Source: Holophagaceae bacterium
GTDB taxonomy: Bacteria; Acidobacteriota; Holophagae; Holophagales; Holophagaceae
Direction of reading: 5' to 3'
Assembly (NCBI GenBank): GCA_003158505.1
Contig: PMJK01000158.1
Location: 1 to 7,747 of the forward strand
DNA: 7,747 bases
This document shows, piece after piece, positions 1 to 7,065 of the stretch. The notes below the pieces were generated by a model. It was given only the letters and a program-made list of their open reading frames with translations, was not told the origin of the DNA and made no database searches. A program made the position numbers and the translations under genes. Within the stretch, counting starts at the first letter, position 1; each line of letters begins with the position of its first letter.

Positions 1-1
1 C

Positions 2-1801
2 TACGAGCGGTTTCTCGTCGAAACCCTAGCCCTTCTGGTGGAAGGGAAGGTCGCCCGTTTCAGCGCGATGGTGACTGAGGCCCAGAATGCGGTTGCCAAG
101 CAACAGGCCTATCTGGGCACCACTCTGGACCAAGTCTGCGAATGTCTGGTGCGCCAGGTCACGGAAGGCCACCTCGCCCTTGCCCGGGTCGCTCCAGTCC
201 TTCAAAGGGCCTATGATCATTTCTCTCATAGTGACGGTCTCGATTATGCGTTCTGTCGCTTGGTTTCCGTGAGCGATGAGGCAGCCTTAGAGCGGGTCCT
301 TGACGTGTCAGATCCCAAGCGCCGCTCAGCTTGCTTGGATGTGCTCGGTGCACGCGAGGAGGATGCGCTGGTGCCCTTCTTCCTGCGGGCCATGCAGGAT
401 GCCATCGTCGAGGTCGGCCAGCGGGCCATGCATCATTTCGAGAAACTGCCTTCCAGTCTCCCTACGGTCATGGAGCGGTTTCAGTCCGGCAAGCCTGACC
501 TAGTCCGCATGGCTCTTCGGATCTTCATGGTCAACAGAACCAAAGCCGCGGCCGAACCCCTGATGGCCTTCCTCAAGGGCGATGTACGGGATGACCTGCT
601 TCTGGAGGCGGTGGAAGCCCTTGGTGCCATCCGCTGTCCCTCCGCCAGCCCCGTCCTGCTCGATCTCCTGCACGACGGCAAGCCAGCTCGACTCCAGGAA
701 GCCCTGGTGGAAGCCCTCGCGGAAATCGCCACCCCCGAGGCAGGGCTGGGCCTGCTGGCCAAATCCCCACACCTCAAATTGCCCCAGGTGCTCATCAGGA
801 CGCTGGAGGGACTTCTCGCGACGTTCCCAGGTTTCGAACATCCCCTGCCCCAGGAGATCCTTCCGGCCGTGGAACAACTCATCACCCGATGCTGTGATGA
901 CCGCGAGGGAGAAGGTCAGCGCCTGCGGGCGATCCTCGCCACCCAGAATCTCTACTGCTTCGACCAGGCACTCTACACCCGCCTGAAAGATGTGTTTTCC
1001 GACTTCCTCTTCGACCTCCGCACCAAAGGCGACTGGGACCGGGACACCAATGACCGGGTCGCCGCAGTGGTCAAGGAACTGGGACGGCGCAGTGCCAGCC
1101 TCAGTGACATAGCTGGTCGCGAGGAGAACGTCCGCGCTCTGATGAATGAAATACCCCAACAGGGGCCAGGACGGGCTCCCGCTCTCCTGGCCCTTCGAGA
1201 ATCCCTCCAGGATCCTGAATTCATCATACGGGAGGAACTAGCTGTTGAAATTGCGGACTTTCTGCTCAGGGAACTCGAGCACAAGGATCAGGACTGGAGA
1301 GAGTTGGCCCGACTGTGTGAGATTGGAGGCATCACGCGCCAGGTGAGCCTCGTAGAACCCCTCAAGGAAATATTCGCCCGGGCCACCGGTCTGGGCCTGC
1401 GGAGCGCTGCGAAGGAGGCCCTCCTGTCGCTGGGGCTGGATGAGGCGGATATCAGCCGCCGGTCGCCCATTCACACGATCCTGCTCCTTGAGCCCAGCGC
1501 CTTTTTCCGCAAGCGGCTCCTGACGGTCCTCGGCCAGGGATGGGAGGTCCGCGAGGCCGCAAGCCGAATGGAAGCCGCCCCCATGTTGTCCGAGCACCCG
1601 GCGGATCTGCTCATTTCCGAGCAGACCGACAGCATGGGTGATCTTCGACCCTGGCTGAAAATGCAGATTGAAACCCGGCGGTGTCGTCAGATTCTCCTTT
1701 CCACGGCAGCACGCGACACCAGCCCAAGCGAGCCCTGGCTTATGGGTAAACTCTACAAGCCCTATACCGCCGAAGCGCTCCTGAAGGCGCTGGAACCCTG
1801 A
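2..1801 (+). CDS. HEAT-repeat protein with C-terminal degenerate receiver domain (5' end outside window)
   Basis: The frame is open from the first complete codon at base 2 to a TGA at 1799-1801. The GTG at 38 is therefore probably internal and the true start lies upstream. Residue numbers here count from that GTG; 12 more residues are visible before it. Residues about 80-470 are helical pairs rich in Leu and Ala, with HEAT-like units most regular at 83-265 (for example the segments near 97-104, 186-197 and 220-231). No signal peptide or membrane segment is seen, so a cytoplasmic scaffold role is likely. Residues 479-587 resemble a response-regulator receiver: a beta strand ILLLEP (Glu485 at the acidic pocket), DLLISE (Glu528 where the phospho-accepting Asp is expected), LLST (Thr556) and LYKP (Lys574, Pro575). 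HEAT proteins usually act as protein-binding platforms; a receiver without Asp would not be phosphorylated in the standard way. Partners are unknown. I am confident that it is coding and of HEAT type, and moderately confident of the receiver. Confidence 0.85.
   Translation, partial: YERFLVETLALLVEGKVARFSAMVTEAQNAVAKQQAYLGTTLDQVCECLVRQVTEGHLALARVAPVLQRAYDHFSHSDGLDYAFCRLVSVSDEAALERVLDVSDPKRRSACLDVLGAREEDALVPFFLRAMQDAIVEVGQRAMHHFEKLPSSLPTVMERFQSGKPDLVRMALRIFMVNRTKAAAEPLMAFLKGDVRDDLLLEAVEALGAIRCPSASPVLLDLLHDGKPARLQEALVEALAEIATPEAGLGLLAKSPHLKLPQVLIRTLEGLLATFPGFEHPLPQEILPAVEQLITRCCDDREGEGQRLRAILATQNLYCFDQALYTRLKDVFSDFLFDLRTKGDWDRDTNDRVAAVVKELGRRSASLSDIAGREENVRALMNEIPQQGPGRAPALLALRESLQDPEFIIREELAVEIADFLLRELEHKDQDWRELARLCEIGGITRQVSLVEPLKEIFARATGLGLRSAAKEALLSLGLDEADISRRSPIHTILLLEPSAFFRKRLLTVLGQGWEVREAASRMEAAPMLSEHPADLLISEQTDSMGDLRPWLKMQIETRRCRQILLSTAARDTSPSEPWLMGKLYKPYTAEALLKALEP
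1472..1798 (+). other. Receiver-like (REC) domain with Glu at the phospho-acceptor position
   Basis: This is the C-terminal domain of the HEAT-repeat protein. The order and spacing of key positions match CheY-like receivers: acidic residue at codon 1490 (Glu485), phospho-acceptor position at codon 1619 (Glu528), Ser/Thr at codons 1700-1703, and the conserved Lys-Pro at codons 1757-1760. The gaps of 43, about 28 and 18-19 residues are close to those of CheY (44, 30, 22). The acidic pocket also lacks the usual second Asp, since only Glu485 followed by Pro is present. The alignment is by eye, so the Asp-to-Glu assignment could shift by a residue or so. The nearby Asp531 could be an alternative acceptor but lies in the loop beyond the strand. 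Confidence 0.6.
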
Positions 1802-1834
1802 GGTGTTCCCATGCGGATATGCTTTCCCTGATCC

Positions 1835-1838
1835 GAGG
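1835..1838 (+). promoter_or_regulatory. Ribosome binding site for the TPR/propeller gene
   Basis: GAGG lies 5 bases before the ATG at 1844. An earlier in-frame ATG at 1811 runs into a TGA at 1829-1831 after six codons, so 1844 is the first usable ATG start. The 42-base gap from the previous stop shows no clear -35/-10 pair and no terminator hairpin. Confidence 0.5.
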
Positions 1839-1843
1839 CCTCC

Positions 1844-3319
1844 ATGTTTGTCCTGTCTTCCTGGCTCCGCCCCCCAGCAGCGCTCCTTTGCGTCCTGCCG
1901 GCCTTAGCGCAGACCCAGCCACCCGACGGGGATCTGGCCGAGCGCCTCTACCGAAGTGGAGAAAGAGCCTACGCGACCAAGGCCTACAAGGAGGCCCTGG
2001 ACACCTGGGGGCAGTTGCTCCAGACCTACCCACGAAGCGAATTCGCCCCCGTGGCCCTGCTCAGACTTGCCCGCCACCAAGTGGAGATCGAGCACAAGCC
2101 CGACGCCGCCATGCCCTACCTGGATCGGTTGCGAAATGACTACATCAAGTCACCGGAAGCAGCTGATGGGTTGCTCCTGAGGGGCGTCCTACTGAAGAGG
2201 CAGGCCCGCCGCCCCGCTGAGTTGAAGGACGCCATGGCGGAATTCAACCGCGTCATCGACCTCTTCCCGAATGATCCTGCCTGCGCAGAAGCATGCCTCC
2301 ATCTCGGCCAGGCCTGGCGTGACCAGGGGCAGTGGAGCCGAGCGCTCCAGCAGTTCATCAATGCCTTCCGTCTCCATTCCGGATCCGCGGTGGCCCCCCG
2401 AGCCATGCTTGAGGCCGCCGAAACCCTCGATCTCATGGATGATCTGCCGGGTTGTCTCAGGATGCTTCAACGTCTGCGGACCGAGTCACCCCAGTCACCA
2501 GAGGCCCAGGAAGCCGTTTGGCGCATGGCGGTCCGCGTGAAACAACGCCTCCAGAAACCGCCCCTCCGGAATGAGGGACCATGGCCCTCTGGTCGAACCA
2601 AGTGGCTGAAGACCCCCACCCTGTTGGCCATTGCACCCGATGGAGACTTGCTGATTTTCCAGAAGGATCTAGACCGTGCTTTCCGCCTCCATGGGGGCGA
2701 ATTGCTACAACAGGGGCCCCCAGCGCCAGGTTCCTTGGTACTTCTGACCGACTCCGCTGGAGCGGTCTGGATGCTATCCAAGAATGGCCTGGTACGGGAG
2801 AATACGGCCCTCCCTCAGCCCCTCGGCACTCTGGGTGCCATTTCGGGGGCAGCCCTGGATCATTGGGGCGACCTCTGGGTGGCCGACAGCCGGACTCCGG
2901 CCATCACCGTATTCACCCGAGAAGGCGAATCCCGAAGCCTCGCCTCACCAACGGTCAATGCGCTGGCACCGCTTCCCACAGGTGGCGTGGTCGTGGCGTC
3001 AGATGCCGACCGCAAGCTGCTTTTCCTGGACGCCGAGGGTCAGCCCCGGATTGTCGTGCCCTACGGCAAGGATCTCCCAGGACCCTTCCGGAAGGTGATT
3101 GCCTTGGCCTCGGATGGAGTCGGTCAAGTGGCCGCCCTCGTGGACGGGGCTGATTTCGGCCAGGGCCTGGTGATCTTCGGGCCCGACGGTGCCGTGCTTC
3201 GCCAAGCCACGTTCAAGACCCTTGGCATCAACGGCAACATCACCTCCCTGGCCCTGGATCGCTCCGGCGGCGTGATCCTATGCGACCGCCGCAACGACCT
3301 CCTTATCCGATTGAACTGA
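1844..3319 (+). CDS. Secreted TPR and beta-propeller (NHL-like) protein
   Basis: This 491-residue protein is predicted to be exported. Residues 1-22 form a signal peptide with a hydrophobic core and an ALA cleavage site before Gln23; there is no lipobox cysteine, so it should be soluble in the periplasm or outside the cell. Residues about 31-220 are TPR-type helical repeats (clearest at 31-64, 124-143 and 145-178), reminiscent of BamD/CpoB-like envelope proteins. After a Pro-rich linker (238-250), residues 258-490 carry about six beta-propeller blades, recognisable by recurring pieces such as LAIAPDGDLL, AALDHWGDLWVAD, PTGGVVVASD and LALDRSGGVILCD. Propellers of the NHL/SMP-30 type mostly bind proteins or carbohydrates; I see no catalytic or metal site that I trust. 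The stop is followed after one base by the next gene, so the two are almost certainly translated from the same mRNA. The specific function is not recognised. Confidence 0.88.
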   Translation: MFVLSSWLRPPAALLCVLPALAQTQPPDGDLAERLYRSGERAYATKAYKEALDTWGQLLQTYPRSEFAPVALLRLARHQVEIEHKPDAAMPYLDRLRNDYIKSPEAADGLLLRGVLLKRQARRPAELKDAMAEFNRVIDLFPNDPACAEACLHLGQAWRDQGQWSRALQQFINAFRLHSGSAVAPRAMLEAAETLDLMDDLPGCLRMLQRLRTESPQSPEAQEAVWRMAVRVKQRLQKPPLRNEGPWPSGRTKWLKTPTLLAIAPDGDLLIFQKDLDRAFRLHGGELLQQGPPAPGSLVLLTDSAGAVWMLSKNGLVRENTALPQPLGTLGAISGAALDHWGDLWVADSRTPAITVFTREGESRSLASPTVNALAPLPTGGVVVASDADRKLLFLDAEGQPRIVVPYGKDLPGPFRKVIALASDGVGQVAALVDGADFGQGLVIFGPDGAVLRQATFKTLGINGNITSLALDRSGGVILCDRRNDLLIRLN

Positions 3320-3320
3320 C

Positions 3321-5348
3321 ATGCGATTCCGACACCTGCTGTTCATCCCTCTTTTTTGCGTCACCCTGTGGGGCCAAGACCCGGGCCTCAACGATACGTT
3401 TCTTCAGGCCAAGGCACTCTGGGCCACCCAGGGAGACCGAGAAGGCGCAACCGCTCGCTTCGACAGCGTGGTGGCCACCCTCGCCCCACGGGCCGCCGGG
3501 CTGGGGCCTGAATGGATCCAAATGCTGTGCGAAAGCTACAACTGGCTCGCAGTCCTCGATGACCGCAGCGCCCAGAACAAGCCCCGGACCCAAGTACGCC
3601 TTCAGGCGCTCCTGGACTTGAACCCTGATTTCGAGCTGGATCGCGCCCTGACCTCCCAGCGCCTCCTGACCCTCTACGATCGGATGAAGGGCGAGAAGTA
3701 CGCCCTCGTCAAGTTGAGCTACTCACCAGAGGGAGGTCGACTGCTGGTGGATGGCAAGCCCAACCCTCCCGTGACGCGAAAATTCCTCCCATTCGGAACC
3801 CATAAGCTCACCTACTCCAGGCCAGGCCACGCCACCTCGGATGTCATCCTGGAATTGGCCCCCCATGACGTGAAATCCACTGATTTCAAACTGACCAGAA
3901 CGGCCTCCACCATCACCCTCTATGTCCAGCCAAGCGATATCGAGATCCTCCTGGATGGGCAGAGCCTTGGATTCGCCACCGGAAAGGCAGGACCAGAGGC
4001 CGCATCCCTTGCCATTCCCCCGGGTCTGCGACCCGAAGAGCTCTCGGGCCCGTTCGTCATTCCCCAGCTCACGCCCGGAAAGCACCGTCTCGAGCTGCGC
4101 GCATCCTGCTTCCGGTCCAAAGTGCTCGAACTGGGCGCCGAGTTCGCAACTCCCCCCGCTGATCATACCCTCGAGCCCATCCGCATGGATCCTTCCAAAG
4201 GCACTCTGTCAGTGAGTTCCCCATGGCCTGGTGGTGAACTCTTTCTCTCCGGCCAGAGTCGCGGGCCACTGCCTGTGGCAAACCTCCCGGTTTGTTCGGG
4301 CCCCTACGACCTGCTGGTGCGTTTCCCCGTCGGTGCCTTCTTCCGGCGCATTGACGTGGAAGAGGGCAAGACCCTGAACCTGGAGGTGCAACCGAAACCG
4401 CGCCTAGCCTTCCTGGGCCTCGAAGGTGGCGATTTCACGGGCCGCGCCCGGTTCCTGGCCCAGCTGGAGTCCCTTGGAGACCGACTGCAGCAACTGACCT
4501 TCCTGCCTGCCCATGCGGGTGAACCTGCCGCCGAGGCCCTGGCTCGCCTGAAGGCCTCACGGGAGACAGAATTGGTGCTAATCGCCAGACCCGTCCCGGA
4601 TGCGGTCACCCACCGAGTGGAACTCATCGTGGCCACCCTGGATGGCGAAGAGGAAAGCCTCGTGCTGAAACCACTGGAGCAGGATCCTTTGGGTTCACTG
4701 GCGGCGCGCCTGAATGACGTCCCACCCATCCAGCAGCCAGGTTTGGGCTTCTCGGTCTTGGATATCCCTGGTGAATCGGGGCCCTGGGTGCTCGCTGCCT
4801 CCGAACCGGCGGTGAAGGCTGGCCTGCAGGTCGGCCGACCCATTCTCCAGGTCCAAGGAAAATCCATTTTGTCGGCTCAGGAACTCCAGAATTTGCTGGA
4901 ATCTTCCAAGGAACCGGTATCCATTCGCCAAGCTGACGGGACGACGGTTTTGCCTGTCCAGACGGAGTCCCTGGAGATCCCCCTGGGTTCCAAGGGTTTG
5001 TGCTACCCGGCGGTACTCGCTCACCTTCGCCTACAGTACGCTGGCGCCAAGGGTGACAAGGCCAATCTGATCAAGCTCAATATGGCCCTCGTCCTGATGC
5101 AGTTCCGGAAGTACGACAAGGCCATCGAACTACTGCGAGATGCCCGGCTTAGCGCCAGCAGTGGGGTCAGCCAGGGCACCATCGACTATCACACGGGTTT
5201 TTGTTTCCTCCACCTAGGCACCACCTATCAAACCGAAGCAATGCAGGCATTCGGCCAAGCCCTGAAGTATCCTCAGTCAACCCTTCTCGGTCCTGAAGGC
5301 CCCCTGGTCGCACCCCTGGCCAAACAAGCGCTTGCAGACCTGAAGTAA
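3321..5348 (+). CDS. Secreted multidomain protein: PEGA repeats, PDZ-like domain and C-terminal TPR
   Basis: This is a 675-residue exported protein. Residues 1-18 are a signal peptide (basic MRFR, hydrophobic core, cleavage near LWG before Gln19). Residues 20-125 are helical and TPR-like. Three PEGA-type beta modules follow at about 127-192, 196-272 and 292-356. Their typical features are a VDG or LDG turn (144-146, 211-213), a 'PFGTHKLTYSRPGH' type strand at 157-170 and 'LTPGKHRLELRA' at 250-261. Residues 360-465 form an alpha/beta segment that may resemble the N-terminal domains of FlgO/TolB-like envelope proteins (weak). Residues 472-547 look like a PDZ domain: a GLGF start, 'EPAVKAGLQVG', then 'ILQVQGKSI' and a following helix. 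Residues 581-675 are TPR helices. No protease triad is seen, so PDZ and PEGA probably serve binding. No Shine-Dalgarno is evident before the ATG, which starts one base after the previous stop, pointing to translational coupling. The exact role is unknown. Confidence 0.88.
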   Translation: MRFRHLLFIPLFCVTLWGQDPGLNDTFLQAKALWATQGDREGATARFDSVVATLAPRAAGLGPEWIQMLCESYNWLAVLDDRSAQNKPRTQVRLQALLDLNPDFELDRALTSQRLLTLYDRMKGEKYALVKLSYSPEGGRLLVDGKPNPPVTRKFLPFGTHKLTYSRPGHATSDVILELAPHDVKSTDFKLTRTASTITLYVQPSDIEILLDGQSLGFATGKAGPEAASLAIPPGLRPEELSGPFVIPQLTPGKHRLELRASCFRSKVLELGAEFATPPADHTLEPIRMDPSKGTLSVSSPWPGGELFLSGQSRGPLPVANLPVCSGPYDLLVRFPVGAFFRRIDVEEGKTLNLEVQPKPRLAFLGLEGGDFTGRARFLAQLESLGDRLQQLTFLPAHAGEPAAEALARLKASRETELVLIARPVPDAVTHRVELIVATLDGEEESLVLKPLEQDPLGSLAARLNDVPPIQQPGLGFSVLDIPGESGPWVLAASEPAVKAGLQVGRPILQVQGKSILSAQELQNLLESSKEPVSIRQADGTTVLPVQTESLEIPLGSKGLCYPAVLAHLRLQYAGAKGDKANLIKLNMALVLMQFRKYDKAIELLRDARLSASSGVSQGTIDYHTGFCFLHLGTTYQTEAMQAFGQALKYPQSTLLGPEGPLVAPLAKQALADLK

Positions 5349-5351
5349 GGT

Positions 5352-5357
5352 GGAGGA
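5352..5357 (+). promoter_or_regulatory. Strong Shine-Dalgarno that decides the start of the small membrane protein
   Basis: GGAGGA sits 4 bases before the ATG at 5362. A GTG at 5350 is in frame but lies on top of this site and has no good ribosome site of its own, so translation should begin at 5362. Confidence 0.7.
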
Positions 5358-5361
5358 ATCC

Positions 5362-5751
5362 ATGCAGCATCAACGCGGTGAAGGCAAGACCGGATGCATC
5401 GTCTCTATGCTTGTCCTGGGTCTGTTGGGCGCTGCGGCCTACAAGGTTGTTCCCGTGTATTACGGCAACAGCGAACTCATCGACGCCTGCGATTTCATCG
5501 CCAGTGATGCCAGCAAGAGACCTCTTGAAATCATCGATCGTGAAATCCGAGCAAAAGCGAAGGAACTAGGTGTCTTCGAGGCCTTGACGGACAAGAACGC
5601 CATCCGCATCACCAAAACCGGGGGTGAAAACGGCGGAACCTGCACCATTGTTCTCCGGTACAAGCGAACCATCGATTTCTACGGCGTCTATACGTGGACC
5701 CTCGAGACAGACAAGCGCATCACCAAGCCGATCTTCGAAAACATCAGCTGA
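5362..5751 (+). CDS. Small single-pass membrane protein, possibly DUF4845-like
   Basis: This is a 129-residue protein when started at the ATG at 5362, supported by GGAGGA just upstream; starting at GTG 5350 would add four residues. After a short polar and basic N-terminus (QHQRGEGKTG) comes one hydrophobic segment at about residues 11-28, then 'YKVVPVYYGN'. The rest (34-129) is a mixed helix/strand domain, likely outside the cytoplasm, ending in basic beta strands ('VLRYKRTIDFYGVYTW'). The layout recalls the DUF4845 family and pseudopilin-like proteins: a short N-terminus, one membrane helix and a 'VPVY..N' sequence right after it. There is no prepilin peptidase GFxxxE motif. It lies 13 bases behind the PEGA/PDZ gene and probably works with it at the inner membrane. 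Coding status is secure; the family assignment is tentative. Confidence 0.8.
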   Translation: MQHQRGEGKTGCIVSMLVLGLLGAAAYKVVPVYYGNSELIDACDFIASDASKRPLEIIDREIRAKAKELGVFEALTDKNAIRITKTGGENGGTCTIVLRYKRTIDFYGVYTWTLETDKRITKPIFENIS

Positions 5752-5793
5752 TCTCTTGTTGCGGTTAGGGCCGGCCCGAGGCACCCTGCCCTC

Positions 5794-7065
5794 ATGCATC
5801 TGTCACTTCCGGAAGACAATTCTCACGGCTTGAGCGGGACTTTGCGCCCTGTACGGATCCCGGGATCAAAGTCGATCACCAACCGGGCCTTACTCCTGGC
5901 CGCCTTGGCTCCCGGAATCAGTAACCTCCGCGGAGGCCTCGAGGCTGAGGACACACGCTGGATGCGACAGGCCTTGCGGGGGCTGGGATTCCCTCTTGAG
6001 GAATGCGATGGCACCTGGTCGCTCCAGGGGGGTGAAAAACCTCACGCCCAGGCCCCTCTGTGGCTAGGGGCCTCCGGGACCACCCTGCGTTTTCTCCTGC
6101 CCTGGCTCGCCCTGGCGGCCGAAGGTCGGCTTCGATTGGAGGGGGACCCACGACTCTTTGAGCGGCCCCTGGGGCCCTTGCTGGATCCGCTTCAGTACTT
6201 AGGGGCGAAGTGGTCCCCGGATGCCACCGGAGCTTGGCTCGACCCGACTCCGGCCCCCCCCCGGAGATTGGAGCTTCGCGTGGACGCCCGCCTCAGCAGC
6301 CAATTCCTGTCGGGACTGGCCCTGGTCGCCGCCGCCCTGCCGGAGACCAGCCTACTCACCTGGACCGAAGTGGCCAGCCCCAGTTACTTGATCCTCACGA
6401 CCCAGTGGCTGCGCCGCTTTGGTTGCGAGGCGGAGCTTGAACCTGGGCAATGGCGGATTCCCGGCGGCACCCTCGCCCCACGGGACCTGGAACTGCCCGG
6501 GGATTGGAGCGGGGCCGCGGCCTTTCTCGCGGCGGCGGCCGCCACTGGCCGGAGCCTCAGGCTGGGACCCCTCGACCCCGAGGACACGCAAGGGGATCGG
6601 GCCATGGTGGCCATTCTGGCGTCCGCCGGTTGCAGGATCCATTGGCCCGAGACGCAGGTCCTGGAGGTGTCCGGCCGGTTGGAGCGGGGCCTGGATGCCG
6701 ACCTGACTGACTGCCCAGATCTGGGGCCCGTGCTCGCAGCCCTGGCGGCCCTGGCCCCAGGGCCCTCAGAACTGCGTGGGCTCCATACCCTGCGCCTGAA
6801 GGAATGCGACCGCCTGGATGCCTCTGCGGAACTGGTGCGATGGCTGGGTGGCCAAGCTGAAGTAATCGGGGACCACACCCTTCGCATCAAGCCGGGCACA
6901 CCATCCAAGCATCGGACCCCCTTCAATCCAAGGAACGACCACCGCATGGCCTTTGCCGCCGCCCTCGGCGGGTTGCGGTGGGGCGGTGACCTCCAGGATC
7001 CGCAGTGCGTGGCGAAGACCTTCCCGGATTTCTGGAATGTCTGGCGGGGAATGCTTGGATGCTGA
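5794..7065 (+). CDS. aroA: 3-phosphoshikimate 1-carboxyvinyltransferase (EPSP synthase)
   Basis: It catalyses shikimate-3-phosphate + PEP to EPSP + phosphate, the sixth step of the shikimate pathway to chorismate and aromatic amino acids, in the cytoplasm. The 423 residues match the family length (427 in E. coli). Visible active-site elements are PGSKS (Lys26) with Arg31; the GASGTTLRF loop (92-100); ERP with Arg124; SSQ (168-170); SPSY (195-198); CPD with Asp309; KECDR (Lys336, Glu337, Arg340); NDHRM (His383, Arg384); and AKTFPD (Lys408). Unusual points are Ala93 where E. coli has Asn94, and Phe100 where E. coli has Pro101. ATG 5794 is the first possible start after the previous stop; its GAGG (5778-5781) is 12 bases away, so initiation looks weak. 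A TTG at 5830 is a less likely alternative. The stop overlaps the next ORF. Identity is very secure. Confidence 0.97.
   Translation: MHLSLPEDNSHGLSGTLRPVRIPGSKSITNRALLLAALAPGISNLRGGLEAEDTRWMRQALRGLGFPLEECDGTWSLQGGEKPHAQAPLWLGASGTTLRFLLPWLALAAEGRLRLEGDPRLFERPLGPLLDPLQYLGAKWSPDATGAWLDPTPAPPRRLELRVDARLSSQFLSGLALVAAALPETSLLTWTEVASPSYLILTTQWLRRFGCEAELEPGQWRIPGGTLAPRDLELPGDWSGAAAFLAAAAATGRSLRLGPLDPEDTQGDRAMVAILASAGCRIHWPETQVLEVSGRLERGLDADLTDCPDLGPVLAALAALAPGPSELRGLHTLRLKECDRLDASAELVRWLGGQAEVIGDHTLRIKPGTPSKHRTPFNPRNDHRMAFAAALGGLRWGGDLQDPQCVAKTFPDFWNVWRGMLGC
6254..6262 (+). repeat. Run of nine C inside aroA
   Basis: Nine consecutive C bases encode part of the Ala-Pro-Pro-Arg stretch (residues 154-157), in the region before the SSQ motif. 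With nine C the frame is intact. A gain or loss of one base would truncate the enzyme, so the length is worth confirming as either a sequencing-error site or a slippage site. Confidence 0.9.
7046..7050 (+). promoter_or_regulatory. Ribosome binding site inside the aroA 3' end for the overlapping ORF
   Basis: GGGGA lies 8 bases before the ATG at 7059, within the last codons of aroA. Together with the 7-base overlap this supports translational coupling of the downstream ORF to aroA. Confidence 0.45.

Noticed and set aside
500..1159. A 219-codon minus-strand open frame within the HEAT-repeat gene
   Set aside because: The + strand frame gives a long coherent helical-repeat protein. The antisense frame shows no domain, ribosome site or context.
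1811..1831. A six-codon ORF (ATG to TGA) in the gap before the TPR/propeller gene, as a possible leader peptide
   Set aside because: It has no ribosome site, no run of regulatory codons and no attenuator hairpins nearby; it is best explained as chance.
2581..3153. A 190-codon + strand frame inside the TPR/propeller gene
   Set aside because: It is out of frame with the propeller-encoding sequence, and its product is Arg/Pro/Gly-rich without recognisable structure.
5350..5361. GTG start giving four extra residues to the small membrane protein
   Set aside because: The GTG overlaps the GGAGGA ribosome site that properly serves the ATG at 5362.
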